Shown here piece after piece: positions 9,960 through 20,783 of a DNA stretch of 64,000 nt. The notes under the pieces are model-generated. The model saw only the letters and a list, made by a program, of their open reading frames with translations, was not told where the DNA came from and made no database searches. Source of the DNA: Tolypothrix campylonemoides VB511288 (lineage in GTDB: Bacteria > Cyanobacteriota > Cyanobacteriia > Cyanobacteriales > Nostocaceae); assembly GCA_000828075.3 (NCBI GenBank), contig JXCB02000002.1:586648-650647 (forward strand), given 5' to 3'. Position numbers and translations under genes: made by a program. Every line of letters starts with the position of its first letter. Positions within the stretch are counted from its first letter, which is position 1.

Positions 9960-10610
9960 TCACAACTTCTGATTCAAGGTGTCTTTGAGAACGGTACGAG
10001 CAGCCAGGTGATTGCGAGTAGAAGTCAAAATTTCTGCTTCGCGTTCCAAACGAGCAGCAGTGTCTTGCGTTTCTAGCAATGCCTGCTGCTCTGTAGCAAC
10101 ACCGTAAAGGTTACTCGCTACCCAGTAAGATAGCTCTATTGGTAGATCTGGCAAATCTTCTGGTAGTTCGATGTTTTGCTCAGTTAATTTCGCTGACAGA
10201 CGCACAACATCTCGCAGCAATTGTTCTACATCAGTAGCCAATGGTCGTAAATCTTTGGCGGGAGCATGGTCTTCAATCCACTCAACCAAGCCGACTCGAT
10301 ATGGCTTTTCACGAACATACTCTAGGACACGAAATCTTTGTTGACCCAACGTCAGCATTTTCATTCGGTCATCTGGTAAGCGCTGATAATGAATGATTTC
10401 CGCACAGCAGCCCACATTAGCAATCGTACCTCTGATCGGGTCTACCATCAATACCCCGAACCTGCGATCGCTCTCCAAAATTGTGTTCATCAGGATGCGA
10501 TAGCGAAATTCAAAGATATGCAAAGGCAAGGGTCTTGTCGGAAATAGAACGACTTCCGGTAACGGGAACAGAGGAAGTTCGCAAACTGCAATTTTAGAAG
10601 AGGATGTCAT
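9960..10610 (-). CDS. Lon substrate-binding (LON) domain protein
   Basis: A 216-residue protein made only of the Lon N-terminal substrate-binding domain. The signature LPLFPLPEVVLFPTRPLPLHIFEFRYR is followed by the strand-rich core and a helical C-terminal half (ALLETQDTAARLEREAEIL). No AAA+ ATPase or peptidase module is present, so it is not Lon itself. Stand-alone LON proteins are common in cyanobacteria and of unclear function, perhaps adaptor-like. It lies downstream of the str operon but is separated from rpsJ by a strong terminator, so it probably has its own promoter in the 10.62-10.70 kb gap. Confidence 0.88.
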   Translation of the reverse strand: MTSSSKIAVCELPLFPLPEVVLFPTRPLPLHIFEFRYRILMNTILESDRRFGVLMVDPIRGTIANVGCCAEIIHYQRLPDDRMKMLTLGQQRFRVLEYVREKPYRVGLVEWIEDHAPAKDLRPLATDVEQLLRDVVRLSAKLTEQNIELPEDLPDLPIELSYWVASNLYGVATEQQALLETQDTAARLEREAEILTSTRNHLAARTVLKDTLNQKL

Positions 10611-10704
10611 TGTTACCTTGGTATAAATTTAATCCTAAAAAGCTTTTATTCTCTGCTTTTCCCGTGCTTTTTCTTAATTCTATCATTTCAATTTTAAAGC
10701 TAAT

Positions 10705-10737
10705 AAAAAGCCCTGAAATATATTTCTTCAAGGCTTT
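10705..10737 (-). terminator. rho-independent terminator of the str operon
   Basis: Read on the minus strand, AAAGCCTTGAA and TTCAGGGCTTT form a stem followed by a T-run (GCTTTTTATT). It lies 168 bases after the rpsJ stop. Confidence 0.7.
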
Positions 10738-10904
10738 GTCATTCTTTATACAATTTAATTGTTGTCTTAGTTGTTAGTTATTGGTTGGTGAAGTACCCAC
10801 CACTATATGCTTTGCATACAATGGGGGGGCTTCCTGTCTGACAGGTCGATGCCACGTTAGGGATTTCTATAACCTCTAACCTATAACCTTTGACTAATAA
10901 ATAA

Positions 10905-11222
10905 TTACAGCTTCACTTCGATATCGACACCGGATGGAAGATCCAGTTTCATCAAGGCGTCAATAGTTTTAGAAGAAGGCTGGTAGATGTCGATAATCCG
11001 ACGATGGGTGCGAGTTTCAAAATGTTCCCGTGAGTCCTTGTCTACGTGGGGCGATCGCAACACACAGTAGATTTTGCGTTTGGTGGGTAAAGGAATAGGT
11101 CCTATCGCTGTTGCATTGGTCCGGTTTGCTGTGTCTACAATCTTCTCGCAAGATGTATCAAGCAAGCGGCGGTCAAAAGCCTGTAAGCGAATTCTAATCT
11201 TTTGCTGCTGTAGAGTTGCCAT
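10905..11222 (-). CDS. rpsJ: 30S ribosomal protein S10
   Basis: S10, 105 residues, last gene of the str cluster; in bacteria it also serves as NusE in antitermination. The start is set at the ATG at 11222 ([19 protein letters not shown]), because this matches the family N-terminus. The frame stays open for 36 more codons upstream, but that part ([19 protein letters not shown]...) has no ribosomal character and lies in the tuf-rpsJ spacer. The conserved GPIPLPTK and the C-terminal [10 protein letters not shown] are present. It follows tuf by about 175 bases, the order found in cyanobacteria where S10 is attached to the str operon. Confidence 0.95.
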   Translation of the reverse strand: MATLQQQKIRIRLQAFDRRLLDTSCEKIVDTANRTNATAIGPIPLPTKRKIYCVLRSPHVDKDSREHFETRTHRRIIDIYQPSSKTIDALMKLDLPSGVDIEVKL

Positions 11223-11397
11223 CTTTAATTGTTTTGGTTCGGATGAGTGGTTAGTTAGGATTGGGGCATGGGAACTAGCGACTGGGAAATATCCTTTCCA
11301 ATCCCCAATCCCAGTTTGTAACGCGTTCATAGACGCGAAAAGAGCAGAGCGTATATTATACCATCTCTGCTCCTCTTTTAATTAAAGTGCAAAGGTG

Positions 11398-12627
11398 CTA
11401 CTTGAGGATTTTGGAAACAACACCAGCACCAATGGTACGACCGCCTTCACGAATAGCAAAGCGCATTCCTTGCTCAATCGCGATCGGGTTGATCAGTTCC
11501 ACATTCATTTTGATGCGGTCACCAGGCATCACCATTTCGGCATTACTGCCATCGTCAGCGGTGAAGGTTTTGATGGTGCCAGTCACATCGGTTGTCCGCA
11601 CATAGAACTGAGGACGGTAGCCTGCGAAGAAGGGAGTTTTCCGACCGCCTTCTTTTTCTGTTAAGACGTACACTTCACCTTCAAATTCTGTATGCGGGGT
11701 AATCGAACCAGGCTTAGCGATGACCATACCCCGTTCTATATCAGCTTTCTGGATACCGCGCAACAGAATTCCGGCGTTATCACCAGCCAGACCTTCATCA
11801 AGACTCTTCTTAAACATCTCGATACCAGTGACAGTGGTGGCGCGAGTGTTTCTAATACCGACTAACTCTACGTTGTCGCCGACCTTGACTTTACCCCGCT
11901 CAATACGTCCGGTAGCTACGGTACCACGACCTGTGATGGAGAATACGTCTTCTACAGCCATCAGGAAGGGCTTATCTACATCCCGTTCTGGGGTAGGAAT
12001 AAAGCTATCTACCGCGTCCATCAATTCGTAGATTTTGTCTACCCACTTATTTTCACCCCTTTGTGTTTTGGGGTTAGCAACCATTGCTTCCAATGCCTGT
12101 AGACCTGATCCTTTGATAATGGGAATGTCATCGCCAGGAAAATCATAGCTACTAAGCAGTTCCCGAAGTTCTAGCTCTACAAGTTCCAGCAGTTCTTCAT
12201 CATCCATCAAGTCTTCCTTATTTAAGAAGACAACCAAGCTGGGAACACCTACCTGTTTTGCCAACAGGATGTGTTCGCGGGTTTGGGGCATAGGACCGTC
12301 GGTAGCAGCAACCACCAGAATACCACCATCCATCTGGGCAGCGCCTGTGATCATATTCTTCACGTAGTCAGCGTGTCCGGGGCAGTCTACGTGAGCATAG
12401 TGCCGATTTTGGGTTTCATACTCAACGTGAGCAGTATTGATGGTAATACCGCGCGCCTTTTCTTCTGGCGCGTTATCGATTTGGTCATAGCCTTTAGCTA
12501 CAGCCTGACCAAGAGCCGCCAAAGTCATGGTAATGGCTGCTGTTAATGTGGTTTTACCATGGTCAACGTGGCCAACAGTACCGATGTTAACGTGGGGTTT
12601 ATTCCGTTCAAACTTTGCGCGTGCCAT
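11398..12627 (-). CDS. tuf: translation elongation factor Tu
   Basis: EF-Tu, 409 residues, full length for a cyanobacterium. It carries aminoacyl-tRNA to the ribosome in a GTP-dependent step. The P-loop GHVDHGKTT is at residues ~19-27, followed by [12 protein letters not shown] (G3) and NKEDLMDD (G4); domains 2 and 3 are complete, ending in [14 protein letters not shown]. It begins 23 bases after the fusA stop, so the two are translated from one message. Confidence 0.98.
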   Translation of the reverse strand: MARAKFERNKPHVNIGTVGHVDHGKTTLTAAITMTLAALGQAVAKGYDQIDNAPEEKARGITINTAHVEYETQNRHYAHVDCPGHADYVKNMITGAAQMDGGILVVAATDGPMPQTREHILLAKQVGVPSLVVFLNKEDLMDDEELLELVELELRELLSSYDFPGDDIPIIKGSGLQALEAMVANPKTQRGENKWVDKIYELMDAVDSFIPTPERDVDKPFLMAVEDVFSITGRGTVATGRIERGKVKVGDNVELVGIRNTRATTVTGIEMFKKSLDEGLAGDNAGILLRGIQKADIERGMVIAKPGSITPHTEFEGEVYVLTEKEGGRKTPFFAGYRPQFYVRTTDVTGTIKTFTADDGSNAEMVMPGDRIKMNVELINPIAIEQGMRFAIREGGRTIGAGVVSKILK

Positions 12628-12650
12628 GAATGCTAATTTCCTTTTCTAAC

Positions 12651-14729
12651 TTAAGCGTTCCCTTTGCTTTTAGCTATGATTGCCTCAGCCACGTTGCGAG
12701 GCACTTCTTCATAGTTGCTAAACTCCATTGAGAAGATACCCCGACCTTGGGTCTTCGACCGGATGTCAGTGGCGTAGCCAAACATTTCTGCCAATGGGAC
12801 TTTCGCAGTCACCTTGGCAAGACCTTGCTCAGATCCCATGCCCTCAATTTGCCCACGACGGGAATTGAGGTCGCCCATTACATCCCCAAGGAAGTTTTCC
12901 GGAACTTCTACCTCAACTTTCATCATAGGCTCTAACAGGACGGGTGCAGCTTTCATCACTGCTTCCTTCATCGCCATTGAGCCAGCGATTTTGAAAGCCA
13001 TTTCAGAAGAGTCTACATCGTGGTAAGACCCATCGACCAGTGTCGCTTTGACGTCAATGAGCGGATATCCAGCGAGAACACCCGATTCGCAGCTTTCTTT
13101 CATTCCCTGTTCTGCTGGTCCGACGTACTCTTTGGGTACGGCACCACCAACAATCTTAGAAACGAATTCAAAGCCTGTTCCTGGTTGTCCTGGCTCCAAG
13201 TCGATGACAACGTGACCGTACTGACCTTTACCACCGCTTTGACGGATGAATTTACCTTCAACTCTGTTAACAGGCTTGCGAATTGTTTCGCGGTAAGCGA
13301 CTTGCGGCGCACCGACGTTCGCTTCCACTTTGAATTCGCGTAACATCCGGTCTACCAGAATTTCCAGGTGGAGTTCTCCCATCCCTGCAATCACGGTTTG
13401 GTTGGTTTCCGGATCGACGTGAACGCGGAAGGTTGGGTCTTCTTCGGAGAGAGATTGCAGAGCCTTGGACAGCTTGTCCATGTCGTTCTTGGTTTTGGGT
13501 TCAACCGCCACCGAGATCACTGGCTCAGGAATGAACAGGGATTCCAGAATCACTGGTGAGCCTTCATCAGAAAGTGTGTCACCTGTCAAGGTGTCTTTCA
13601 ATCCCAACGCGGCTCCCAAATCGCCTGCACGCATTTCATCTACGTCAATCCGGTCATCTGCTTTCAAAATCACTAAACGAGAAATTCGTTCTTTCTTGTT
13701 TTTAGTGGCATTGAGGACGTAGCTGCCCTTCTTCAGAACACCGGAATAAACACGAACGAAGGTTAGGCGACCGTAGGGATCAGCCATAATCTTGAAGGCA
13801 AGAGCCGACAGGGGTTCGTTGTCGTCGGCGCGGCGCTCAACAGCTTCACCATTTGGCAGTGTACCTTGAATTGGCGGTACATCGATTGGTGCCGGTAGGT
13901 AATCTACTACACCATCCAACAGCAGTTGTACACCTTTGTTTTTAAATGCCGAGCCGCAAAGCACTGGCACAATACTACCTGCGATCGTACCTTTACGCAG
14001 AGCCGTACGGATTTCCTCTTCGGTAAGTTCTTCACCCTCGAAGTACTTGCTCATCAGGTCATCATCGGTTTCCGCTACTGCTTCAATCAGTTTTGTGCGG
14101 TACTCTTCTACCTGAGAAAGCATATCTTCGGGGATAGACGTTTCTTGGATATCGGTTCCTTGGTCGTTGGTGTAGATGTATGCACACATTTTCACCAGGT
14201 CAACAATACCCTTGAAGTCGCTTTCACTGCCAATGGGCAACTGTATAGCTATGGCATTAGCCCGTAGGCGATCGCGCACTTGCTCGAAAACTCTATAGAA
14301 GTTCGCGCCCGTGCGATCCATCTTGTTGACAAAAACGATGCGAGGTACTTTATAGCGATCTGCTTGACGCCACACCGTTTCTGTTTGTGGCTGCACACCG
14401 CCTACAGAACATAAAACTGTAATTACACCATCAAGTACCCGCATGGAACGTTCCACTTCAATCGTGAAGTCTACGTGTCCTGGAGTATCAATAATGTTTA
14501 TTTGATGATTTTTCCAACTGGTGCTAATTGCAGCAGCAGTAATGGTAATTCCCCGCTCCCGTTCCTGTTCCATCCAGTCGGTGACAGCGGTTCCTTCATG
14601 GACTTCACCAATCTTATGAATTATCCCAGAGTAAAATAATATTCTCTCTGTTGTCGTTGTTTTGCCCGCATCTATATGCGCCGCAATACCAATATTGCGT
14701 ACTCTCTCTAGCGGGTTTGTACGTGCCAC
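12651..14729 (-). CDS. fusA: translation elongation factor G
   Basis: EF-G, 692 residues, the translocase of the ribosome. The G domain is intact ([41 protein letters not shown]). Domains II-V follow, ending [19 protein letters not shown]. It lies between rpsG (138-base gap) and tuf (23 bases) in the classical str order. The length and intact motifs indicate the main housekeeping EF-G rather than a divergent paralogue. Confidence 0.98.
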   Translation of the reverse strand: MARTNPLERVRNIGIAAHIDAGKTTTTERILFYSGIIHKIGEVHEGTAVTDWMEQERERGITITAAAISTSWKNHQINIIDTPGHVDFTIEVERSMRVLDGVITVLCSVGGVQPQTETVWRQADRYKVPRIVFVNKMDRTGANFYRVFEQVRDRLRANAIAIQLPIGSESDFKGIVDLVKMCAYIYTNDQGTDIQETSIPEDMLSQVEEYRTKLIEAVAETDDDLMSKYFEGEELTEEEIRTALRKGTIAGSIVPVLCGSAFKNKGVQLLLDGVVDYLPAPIDVPPIQGTLPNGEAVERRADDNEPLSALAFKIMADPYGRLTFVRVYSGVLKKGSYVLNATKNKKERISRLVILKADDRIDVDEMRAGDLGAALGLKDTLTGDTLSDEGSPVILESLFIPEPVISVAVEPKTKNDMDKLSKALQSLSEEDPTFRVHVDPETNQTVIAGMGELHLEILVDRMLREFKVEANVGAPQVAYRETIRKPVNRVEGKFIRQSGGKGQYGHVVIDLEPGQPGTGFEFVSKIVGGAVPKEYVGPAEQGMKESCESGVLAGYPLIDVKATLVDGSYHDVDSSEMAFKIAGSMAMKEAVMKAAPVLLEPMMKVEVEVPENFLGDVMGDLNSRRGQIEGMGSEQGLAKVTAKVPLAEMFGYATDIRSKTQGRGIFSMEFSNYEEVPRNVAEAIIAKSKGNA

Positions 14730-14867
14730 AGCTGCCTCCTATAGTTTTCGGCTCATGTATCTTGTATATTACACTTTGTTAAGATATTATATCTTTTACG
14801 GAAAACCGTCTTTGTCTAGTAAACACACGATATATCGCTCTCAAATCACGATATATCGGTTTACTAT

Positions 14868-15338
14868 TTAGTAACGATAGTGAGCAAAGGCTTTGTTGGC
14901 TTCTGCCATCCGGTGCGTCTCTTCACGCTTGCGAATTGCGTTTCCAGTTTCGTTAGCAGCATCCATTAATTCATTTGCCAGCCTGCTTGCCATTGTACGA
15001 CCTGGTCTTGATCTTGAAAACTGAACCAACCAACGCAGTGCTAGGGTTGTACCCCGTTCGGCACGCACTTCCATAGGCACTTGGTAGGTTGCTCCACCAA
15101 CTCGACGAGCTTTAACTTCTACCAAAGGTGTAGCGTTACGCACAGCTCTTTCAAACGTTTCCAACGGATCGCTACCAGTCCGTTCCTCAATTGTTTTCAT
15201 CGCATCATAAACAATGCGTGCGGCTAAAGATTTTTTACCATCACGCATTATCCGCCTAACTATCATGCTGATAAGGCGACTGTTATATACCGAGTCAGGC
15301 GGAACTGGGCGCTTTTGAATAACTCCACGACGAGACAT
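14868..15338 (-). CDS. rpsG: 30S ribosomal protein S7
   Basis: S7, 156 residues, a primary binder of the 16S rRNA 3' major domain. The sequence begins [20 protein letters not shown] and ends KAFAHYRY, matching the cyanobacterial/plastid form. It is separated from rpsL by an unusually long spacer. In E. coli S7 represses its own operon by binding the rpsL-rpsG intercistronic RNA; whether that occurs here cannot be told from sequence alone. Confidence 0.97.
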   Translation of the reverse strand: MSRRGVIQKRPVPPDSVYNSRLISMIVRRIMRDGKKSLAARIVYDAMKTIEERTGSDPLETFERAVRNATPLVEVKARRVGGATYQVPMEVRAERGTTLALRWLVQFSRSRPGRTMASRLANELMDAANETGNAIRKREETHRMAEANKAFAHYRY

Positions 15339-15967
15339 ACTTAACCTTTAGTTTTGAATTGGCAACGAGATTCTATGCTTTATGGTATCGAACACCAGAA
15401 GTTCTGAAAGGCAATTGCCCGTCATCAGACTTTCTTGGGTTGTTTTACTACAACTGCAGCTACCCTAACTGGCAATAATTGCTGCCCTCAACTATTATGA
15501 GGCGACAAAATTATATACTGCGACTGACTCTATTTATCAAACTTCCTTTAGCAAGTACATAATTGCTGGGTGTGTTGATTTGATAGAGTTTTGCGTACTT
15601 TGAGCTTTACATCGGCAGATACAGTTGGTCAATCTTGTTAGACTCTCTGTACCAGTTTCACGCCTCGTCTCCCTGACCGACCGATGGGTATTACCAGAAA
15701 AATCCTATCGCGTTTTTATCCTGACTCTAAGCTAAGTTTTTAACAAATACACCTTGCTCGTAGATCTGGACTTCCCGCTTAGGAAATTGATCTTACTTGA
15801 TTTGTGTCCTTGATTTGTGTCAGTAAGCGCTTTTGAATCGCTGTGATCACTGTTTTTACAGAAACTGTTTTTACAGAACCACAGGGAAAAGCGCTTTCAT
15901 GCCTATAAAGCAAGAACTAGACGCGATTAATTTTGCTTAATGCGATTAATCGCACCCGCTCTATTGT
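15339..15967 (-). other. 629-base rpsL-rpsG spacer with tandem repeats
   Basis: No ORF. It contains a perfect 15-base tandem duplication (ACTGTTTTTACAGAA at 15849-15863 and 15864-15878), a repeated CTTGATTTGTGTC near 15797-15820, and a 10-base inverted pair (AAGCGCTTTT at 15825-15834, AAAAGCGCTT at 15887-15896) enclosing the tandem repeat. On the transcribed strand these could form a leader structure for rpsG. Confidence 0.6.
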
Positions 15968-16345
15968 TTAGGACTTTTTAGGACGTTTTGTTCCATATTT
16001 GGAACGACCTTGCTTGCGGTCTTTGACTCCGGCTGTATCTAAAGTTCCACGGATAATGTGGTATCTCACGCCTGGTAAGTCCTTGACGCGACCGCCGCGA
16101 ATCATCACAACAGAGTGTTCTTGTAAGTTATGACCAATCCCTGGAATGTAAGCTGTGACTTCAAATCCAGAGGTCAATCTTACCCTTGCTACTTTACGTA
16201 GAGCTGAGTTTGGCTTTTTCGGTGTGGTCGTGTATACCCTAGTACAAACACCCCGACGTTGGGGGCATTGCTTTAGAGCTGGGGACTTGGTTTTCTGACG
16301 CGCTTGTTCGCGTTCGTTACGTATGAGCTGCTGTATGGTTGGCAT
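15968..16345 (-). CDS. rpsL: 30S ribosomal protein S12
   Basis: S12, 125 residues, first gene of the str operon and part of the decoding centre. The near-invariant [17 protein letters not shown] and [14 protein letters not shown] loops are present. The lysine in PKKPNS that is mutated in streptomycin-resistant strains is wild type. Start ATG at 16345. The 88-base gap to the IscA-type gene upstream should hold the operon promoter. Confidence 0.97.
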   Translation of the reverse strand: MPTIQQLIRNEREQARQKTKSPALKQCPQRRGVCTRVYTTTPKKPNSALRKVARVRLTSGFEVTAYIPGIGHNLQEHSVVMIRGGRVKDLPGVRYHIIRGTLDTAGVKDRKQGRSKYGTKRPKKS

Positions 16346-16433
16346 GAGTTACAGCGCGAGAAGCTGCCTATAGTCTAAGTTTTAACAAATCCTGATTATA
16401 TCTTTTTTTATGCTTTTGTGTCAAACTTTTTGC

Positions 16434-16766
16434 TCACTCGTCATTATTTGTTGAAAAGGAGTTACCACATCCACAAGTCGCTTTTGCTTGAGGGTTGTGG
16501 AAGCGAAAACCACCGCCCATCAAATCTTCGGAATAATCCAAAGTCAATCCCTTAATGTATTCTAAGCTTTCAGCATCGATGACGACTTGAATACCTTGAG
16601 AGTCAAAAACGCGCTCACCTACCTGTACCGCTTCATCAAAAGACATATCATAATACCACCTGGAACAACCACCTTTTTTGACAGCCAAACGAAACAAGAC
16701 ATTTGCCTGCTGCTTTGATTTTAATCGCCCTATTTCAGTTGCGGCAGCTTTGCTCAATTGAATCAT
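16434..16766 (-). CDS. HesB/IscA/SufA family iron-sulfur carrier
   Basis: A 110-residue A-type carrier. The three conserved cysteines are present: Cys34 in KGGCS and Cys98/Cys100 in ATCGCGNSF, the usual ligands for a transferred Fe-S cluster. The fold signature LDYSEDLMGGGFRFHNP is intact. These proteins hand clusters to apo-enzymes during Fe-S assembly. It lies just upstream of rpsL on the same strand but has no functional link to the str operon. Several A-type paralogues occur in cyanobacteria, so sufA versus iscA is not decided. Confidence 0.92.
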   Translation of the reverse strand: MIQLSKAAATEIGRLKSKQQANVLFRLAVKKGGCSRWYYDMSFDEAVQVGERVFDSQGIQVVIDAESLEYIKGLTLDYSEDLMGGGFRFHNPQAKATCGCGNSFSTNNDE

Positions 16767-16894
16767 AAAAGTACTAATACAATTGAAAGACCCATTTTAT
16801 ATTACAAGCGCTTTTGTAACAGTTAACCAAAAATCTTAATAAACCTCGATAAATAGTTAAAAAAATAAAGCAGCCAAAAACTGGACACATGAGC

Positions 16895-16927
16895 TAAAAA
16901 ACCCGATTTCTTGATAAAACCGGGTTT
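16895..16927 (-). terminator. rho-independent terminator after the cupin gene
   Basis: On the minus strand AAACCCG (16927-16921) pairs with CGGGTTT (16905-16899), followed by a T-run. It lies 138 bases downstream of the cupin stop. Confidence 0.7.
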
Positions 16928-17064
16928 CACACAAACAGGGCACACTTTGCCTGATTTTCATGTCTTGCCTAAGCTAGCAGGAAATGAAACTCATTGGTAT
17001 ATTCATTTTTTCGCTAAAAGCCGTTAAAGCAGTATAGATGACTTTGGGAATTTTGCTCGCCCTA

Positions 17065-17490
17065 TCATTTCTTATCTTCAACACGGGCGTAGTCGTCCTG
17101 ATAGCGGACAATATCATCTTCTCCTAAATATTCCCCATTTTGAACTTCAATCAACACCAAGGGAATCACGCCAGGATTCTCCAATCGATGAGCTGTACAA
17201 TGCGGTACATAAGTTGACTGATTGTTGCTCAGCAAGACTTCTTGCTCACCACAAACAACCTTGGCTGTTCCAGAGACCACAATCCAATGTTCACTACGGT
17301 GGTGATGCATTTGCAAGCTGAGGCGGTGTCCGGGCTTAACTTCAATGCGCTTGATTTTATATCCACGTCCTTCTTCTAAAACAGTAAATGAACCCCAAGG
17401 GCGAAGTTCAGTAGCCGCCACGCCTCTGGGGGTAACAGCGGGCGGAAGGGGCAATGTGTTAGTCTGTGTTGCTTCCTGAAATTGAGCCAT
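17065..17490 (-). CDS. cupin, mannose-6-phosphate isomerase type II-like
   Basis: A 141-residue single cupin resembling the C-terminal isomerase domain of bifunctional ManC/GMP enzymes: RPWGSFTVLEEGRGYKIKRIEVKPG, then the metal-binding motif LQMHHHRSEHWIVVSGTAKV, and the second-motif region VPHCTAHRLENPGVIPLVLIEVQ. In ManC this domain interconverts fructose-6-P and mannose-6-P. As a stand-alone protein it could be the isomerase or a sugar-binding cupin. It is monocistronic, with a terminator behind it. Confidence in the fold is high; the reaction is inferred. Confidence 0.85.
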   Translation of the reverse strand: MAQFQEATQTNTLPLPPAVTPRGVAATELRPWGSFTVLEEGRGYKIKRIEVKPGHRLSLQMHHHRSEHWIVVSGTAKVVCGEQEVLLSNNQSTYVPHCTAHRLENPGVIPLVLIEVQNGEYLGEDDIVRYQDDYARVEDKK

Positions 17491-17801
17491 ATTTACCTCA
17501 TCTTGTGATACAACAAACCGTCAGTAATCTTTAACCATTGATGAAAAAACAAGGCACGAAGTTGCAATTGCGAAGATGAGCAATTCATACCACTTCTGCC
17601 AAACATAGCAAAATCAGCTAGTAGAGTGTCATTAATAATCCCTGAAACTACTGTGTCTACACCAAGTCTTTATCAAGTCATATGGCAACTTATTCTTAGC
17701 TTTAAAGTCAAGGATTATTGGTTACTTATGTATCTGTATTGTCAGTTGTGAGTGGTTAGAGGTGAGCCGTCAAAAAGTTTCACTAACTACTTGCTGCAAC
17801 C
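17491..17801. other. intergenic region, nothing recognised
   Basis: 311 bases between two minus-strand genes. No ORF, clear terminator or repeat seen; it should hold the cupin promoter. Confidence 0.4.
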
Positions 17802-19922
17802 CTAGCGGCGGGGTTGTAGGAAAATACCAATTCCGTTGTGAACACGAGCAGCAGTATTAGGAGAACGGTCAAGCAGTTGCCCTCCTAAGTAAAGACTCGT
17901 AGAACTACCACCATCCAAATTAAGAGCATTTACGCACCCTAAAAGCTGCATGAGTTGGGCGTGTTCTGTTAAGGTAGGTCCTGCACCGCCAGCGCGATTA
18001 TGTACAGCCGCCATCAGGAGATTTCCTGTTGTCGTTGTGCAGATCCCACTACGAACAGCTTTTTGGACGATAAAGGCATTGCTAAATTTTTCGCCTTTGG
18101 CATCAAGGACAATTTGACGATTTTGCACAAGCAGTGGTCCTGCTCCCAGAATGTGTGGGTAACGGCTAAAATCAGCCGGAGTAGTGGAACTGGTGATTTT
18201 TACGGAAGAGCCAACGGGTAAGGTAGAGGCACTGGTTGTAGCGTTACCGCGTAATGTTAGCAGGTAGCCATCCTGTGGTATTGGAACAGCAGTTTCGCCA
18301 ACTTTACCTGTTATAACCTGATTGATAACCTGGTTTTTCTGGACAACGAGAATGATTTCGTTGTCAGTGAGGGGAGTGTAGGTTGCTCCCCATGCAGCGG
18401 TGTAACGGGCAATACCACTCTGAACGTAACCACTGTTGAGAGTCAAAATCGGTAAGTGTAAATTATTATTACCAATCAGAGTTTCTACCAGGTTGAGACG
18501 ACCAATGTAAAATTGCCCAGAATCATTCCAGGCGATCGCTCCCCGGTTTAGAATCGGACCTGACAACCATTGACCATCCTGACGAATTGCACCTAGAGGT
18601 AATCGATTATTGCGGTTAAAATAACCACCATTAATTGCTGCAATGGCTGAGTATTGCTGTGCCGTTTGAATCAAGGGAGCAGTGCCTACTAAGGTATTAG
18701 TGCTTGTCCAAATCGGTTTCAGTTTTATCCCAGAGGCGCTTGTAGGGTTCATTTCTAACCATACGACAGGAAAGCGTTGTTGACCTAAATTCACAAATCG
18801 CTGTCGCCATATCAACCCTGGTGCCCATGTAATATTTCTCTCCACCATCGCATCAGGTCGAATTTCAACGAGCAAACGGTTGGGGTTAGGGAGAGTGGTA
18901 ACTCGAGGAGCTAAACCAAAAGGAACGGTTAAACGAATTATTGTTTGATTATTAACTACCTCTACTTGCTGGATGAAGGAGGGAGGGAGGGAAGGAGGGA
19001 GGGAAGGAGGGAGGGAGGGAGATGAGGGAGTATAGCCTTGTACTAAGGCTGGATCTGCTATTGCATCAAGCGTAATTGTCCAGTCTCTATTTGGTAGAGA
19101 GGAAGAAACTGGGGGTGACAAGGGAAGCTGTGTTAAGGAATTTTCCTTGTCTCGTTGTCCCTTTATCACCTTGTCCTCTATTTGGGGTTCTATTTGAGGT
19201 TGAAGTTTTCTTGCTGGTACCCCTTGTGTGATTTGCCAGGGAGTTGGGCGATCCAAATCTAGGATAATGCGATCGCCGACAGCTTGCTTATCCTGATAAA
19301 TATTTGTGACTTTCGCGCTAGGTGTGGTAATTACTAACGTTTTACCATTAGCTTGCATCTGCCATTCGGCTGTTTTTGCTATATTTGTAATATCTAGATA
19401 CCGATATCCTGTTGTAAGTAAAGTGGTTAAAACTAGTGGTTTAGTATTAGATGAAAACCACTGTATTGGTTGTGTCGTTGGATTGGTAGTGTCTAATAAA
19501 TCTACACCGAATAATTGCTTAACTGCCCCGTCACTTAGATGAATACTCAATGAGCCTGTTTTTTGGCGTTGCTGCAACCAAGCCCCAGACAAAGTGCGAC
19601 CATTAAGAGAAATTTGGTTACCATAGGAAATTATACTTAATAACGCAGGTTCTGGAGGTGAGTGTTGACCAAGAGGACGTGGAGATCCACAGACGTGTGG
19701 ATGTGGAGAATTCTCTGTGTTCTTGTGTCTTTGTGTTCCTATCGTGCCAGTCTTTAATGAAGAAGACTGTGCTTTTGCATCTCTACAGGTAGCTGTTAAG
19801 CACAGTAGTGTCAAAAGTATGGGTGACACAAAAACCCTGATAAACTTGGTATTACCAGCATTGGAAATAGCACTGCGGTGTTGCTGTCGGCAAAAAGTTA
19901 GTATTTCTCCCATAATTCGCAA
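17802..19922 (-). CDS. phosphodiester glycosidase (NAGPA/DUF2233) family exported protein
   Basis: A 706-residue protein. A hydrophobic segment near residues 28-48 (FIRVFVSPILLTLLCLTATC) is probably a signal peptide or anchor. The middle holds AMIN-like beta strands (TIIRLTVPFGLAPRV, PNRLLVEIRPD). The C-terminal ~290 residues are the phosphodiester glycosidase domain: AAINGGYFNRNNRLPLGAIR, LGAGPLLVQN and NLDGGSSTSLYLGG. In animals this domain removes GlcNAc from mannose-6-P; in bacteria the substrate is unknown and probably lies in envelope glycans. A Pro-Ser-Leu-Pro insert near residue 310 is encoded by a GGGA microsatellite (18975-19020). Confidence 0.85.
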   Translation of the reverse strand: MRIMGEILTFCRQQHRSAISNAGNTKFIRVFVSPILLTLLCLTATCRDAKAQSSSLKTGTIGTQRHKNTENSPHPHVCGSPRPLGQHSPPEPALLSIISYGNQISLNGRTLSGAWLQQRQKTGSLSIHLSDGAVKQLFGVDLLDTTNPTTQPIQWFSSNTKPLVLTTLLTTGYRYLDITNIAKTAEWQMQANGKTLVITTPSAKVTNIYQDKQAVGDRIILDLDRPTPWQITQGVPARKLQPQIEPQIEDKVIKGQRDKENSLTQLPLSPPVSSSLPNRDWTITLDAIADPALVQGYTPSSPSLPPSLPPSLPPSFIQQVEVVNNQTIIRLTVPFGLAPRVTTLPNPNRLLVEIRPDAMVERNITWAPGLIWRQRFVNLGQQRFPVVWLEMNPTSASGIKLKPIWTSTNTLVGTAPLIQTAQQYSAIAAINGGYFNRNNRLPLGAIRQDGQWLSGPILNRGAIAWNDSGQFYIGRLNLVETLIGNNNLHLPILTLNSGYVQSGIARYTAAWGATYTPLTDNEIILVVQKNQVINQVITGKVGETAVPIPQDGYLLTLRGNATTSASTLPVGSSVKITSSTTPADFSRYPHILGAGPLLVQNRQIVLDAKGEKFSNAFIVQKAVRSGICTTTTGNLLMAAVHNRAGGAGPTLTEHAQLMQLLGCVNALNLDGGSSTSLYLGGQLLDRSPNTAARVHNGIGIFLQPRR
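18975..19020 (-). repeat. in-frame GGGA microsatellite in the phosphodiester glycosidase gene
   Basis: Units of GGGAGGGA interrupted by GGAA, translated on the minus strand as a Pro-Pro-Ser-Leu repeat. It is the same repeat type as in the radical SAM gene at 3460-3530. Confidence 0.8.
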
Positions 19923-20783
19923 TATACTTCTATCTAAAAATAATTTCTTAAGGCACTGAGTTACTCATTATCAGGTGTAGGGTATAAATGTGGAGAAATT
20001 TCTGAACCGCTCAATAGATCCTATATGTCAAACCCGACACCCAGTTTCAACACATAAGCGTAGTGCGTCAGTTGTCAAAATCAAGAAATAGTGACATGAG
20101 TTCTGATCGAGAACGGGATGTGATATTGTATATATGGGCTTTTTATCTTTATAAAACAACCAAGAATTTCTTCGGTACAACTCTCAAAATTACGAGCGCT
20201 AAGTAACATGAGCGCTACTGAAATATGACAGCAGTTTTCGTTGCCAGAATTGAAGTGATGAAATCTTCTGTGCTACCAAGCGAGTTGTTGTGCACGTAAA
20301 GTCATATTGGTAGCAACAGTGACAATGAGCAATCAATAAAAATTTAGAAAAAATTAAGGATATATAGGATAGGAATTGTCAAATGGGTATATAGTGTAAT
20401 ACGCTGATTTTGTTGCCAAATCGGGATAATTTTAGATTTAAAACTAGTCAAGCTATATGTTTGAATTTTTTTCAGGTAAGCCGCGAAACGGTAGACCTGA
20501 AAAGTAGCCATCGTTAAGAGCAGAGAATTGAGGAAATGGATACCGACTCGAATTATAGATAAACAACGGTCGGAGTAAAAGTAATTTCCTTAACTCAGTG
20601 TAAACACCAAAAATAACGAGACTATTTTAACACGGGTGAAGCAAAAATTAAACCTGAAGTTAAATTTTTTTTCTCTAATTTTCAGTTATTCTGTATCTCT
20701 CGATATTTCTGCATCTCCTCATTTAGCAAAATTTTCCTAACAAGAAGTCGCAAAAATTGTAACCAAGACGTCAGGGATAGTCT
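19923..20783. other. 861-base region upstream of glsF
   Basis: No ORF. It separates the divergent glycosidase and glsF genes. I looked for the canonical NtcA operator GTA-N8-TAC and found only a GTA-N10-TAC near 20388-20403, which does not qualify. A run of structured, AT-rich sequence near 20380-20560 is probably promoter/leader. Confidence 0.4.

Noticed and set aside
10905..11330. Longer S10 with a 36-residue N-terminal extension
   Set aside because: The extension has no similarity to S10 and lies in the tuf-rpsJ spacer; the ATG at 11222 gives the exact family N-terminus.
20388..20403. NtcA-type site upstream of glsF
   Set aside because: The spacing between GTA and TAC is 10 bases, not 8, and no suitably placed -10 box was identified.
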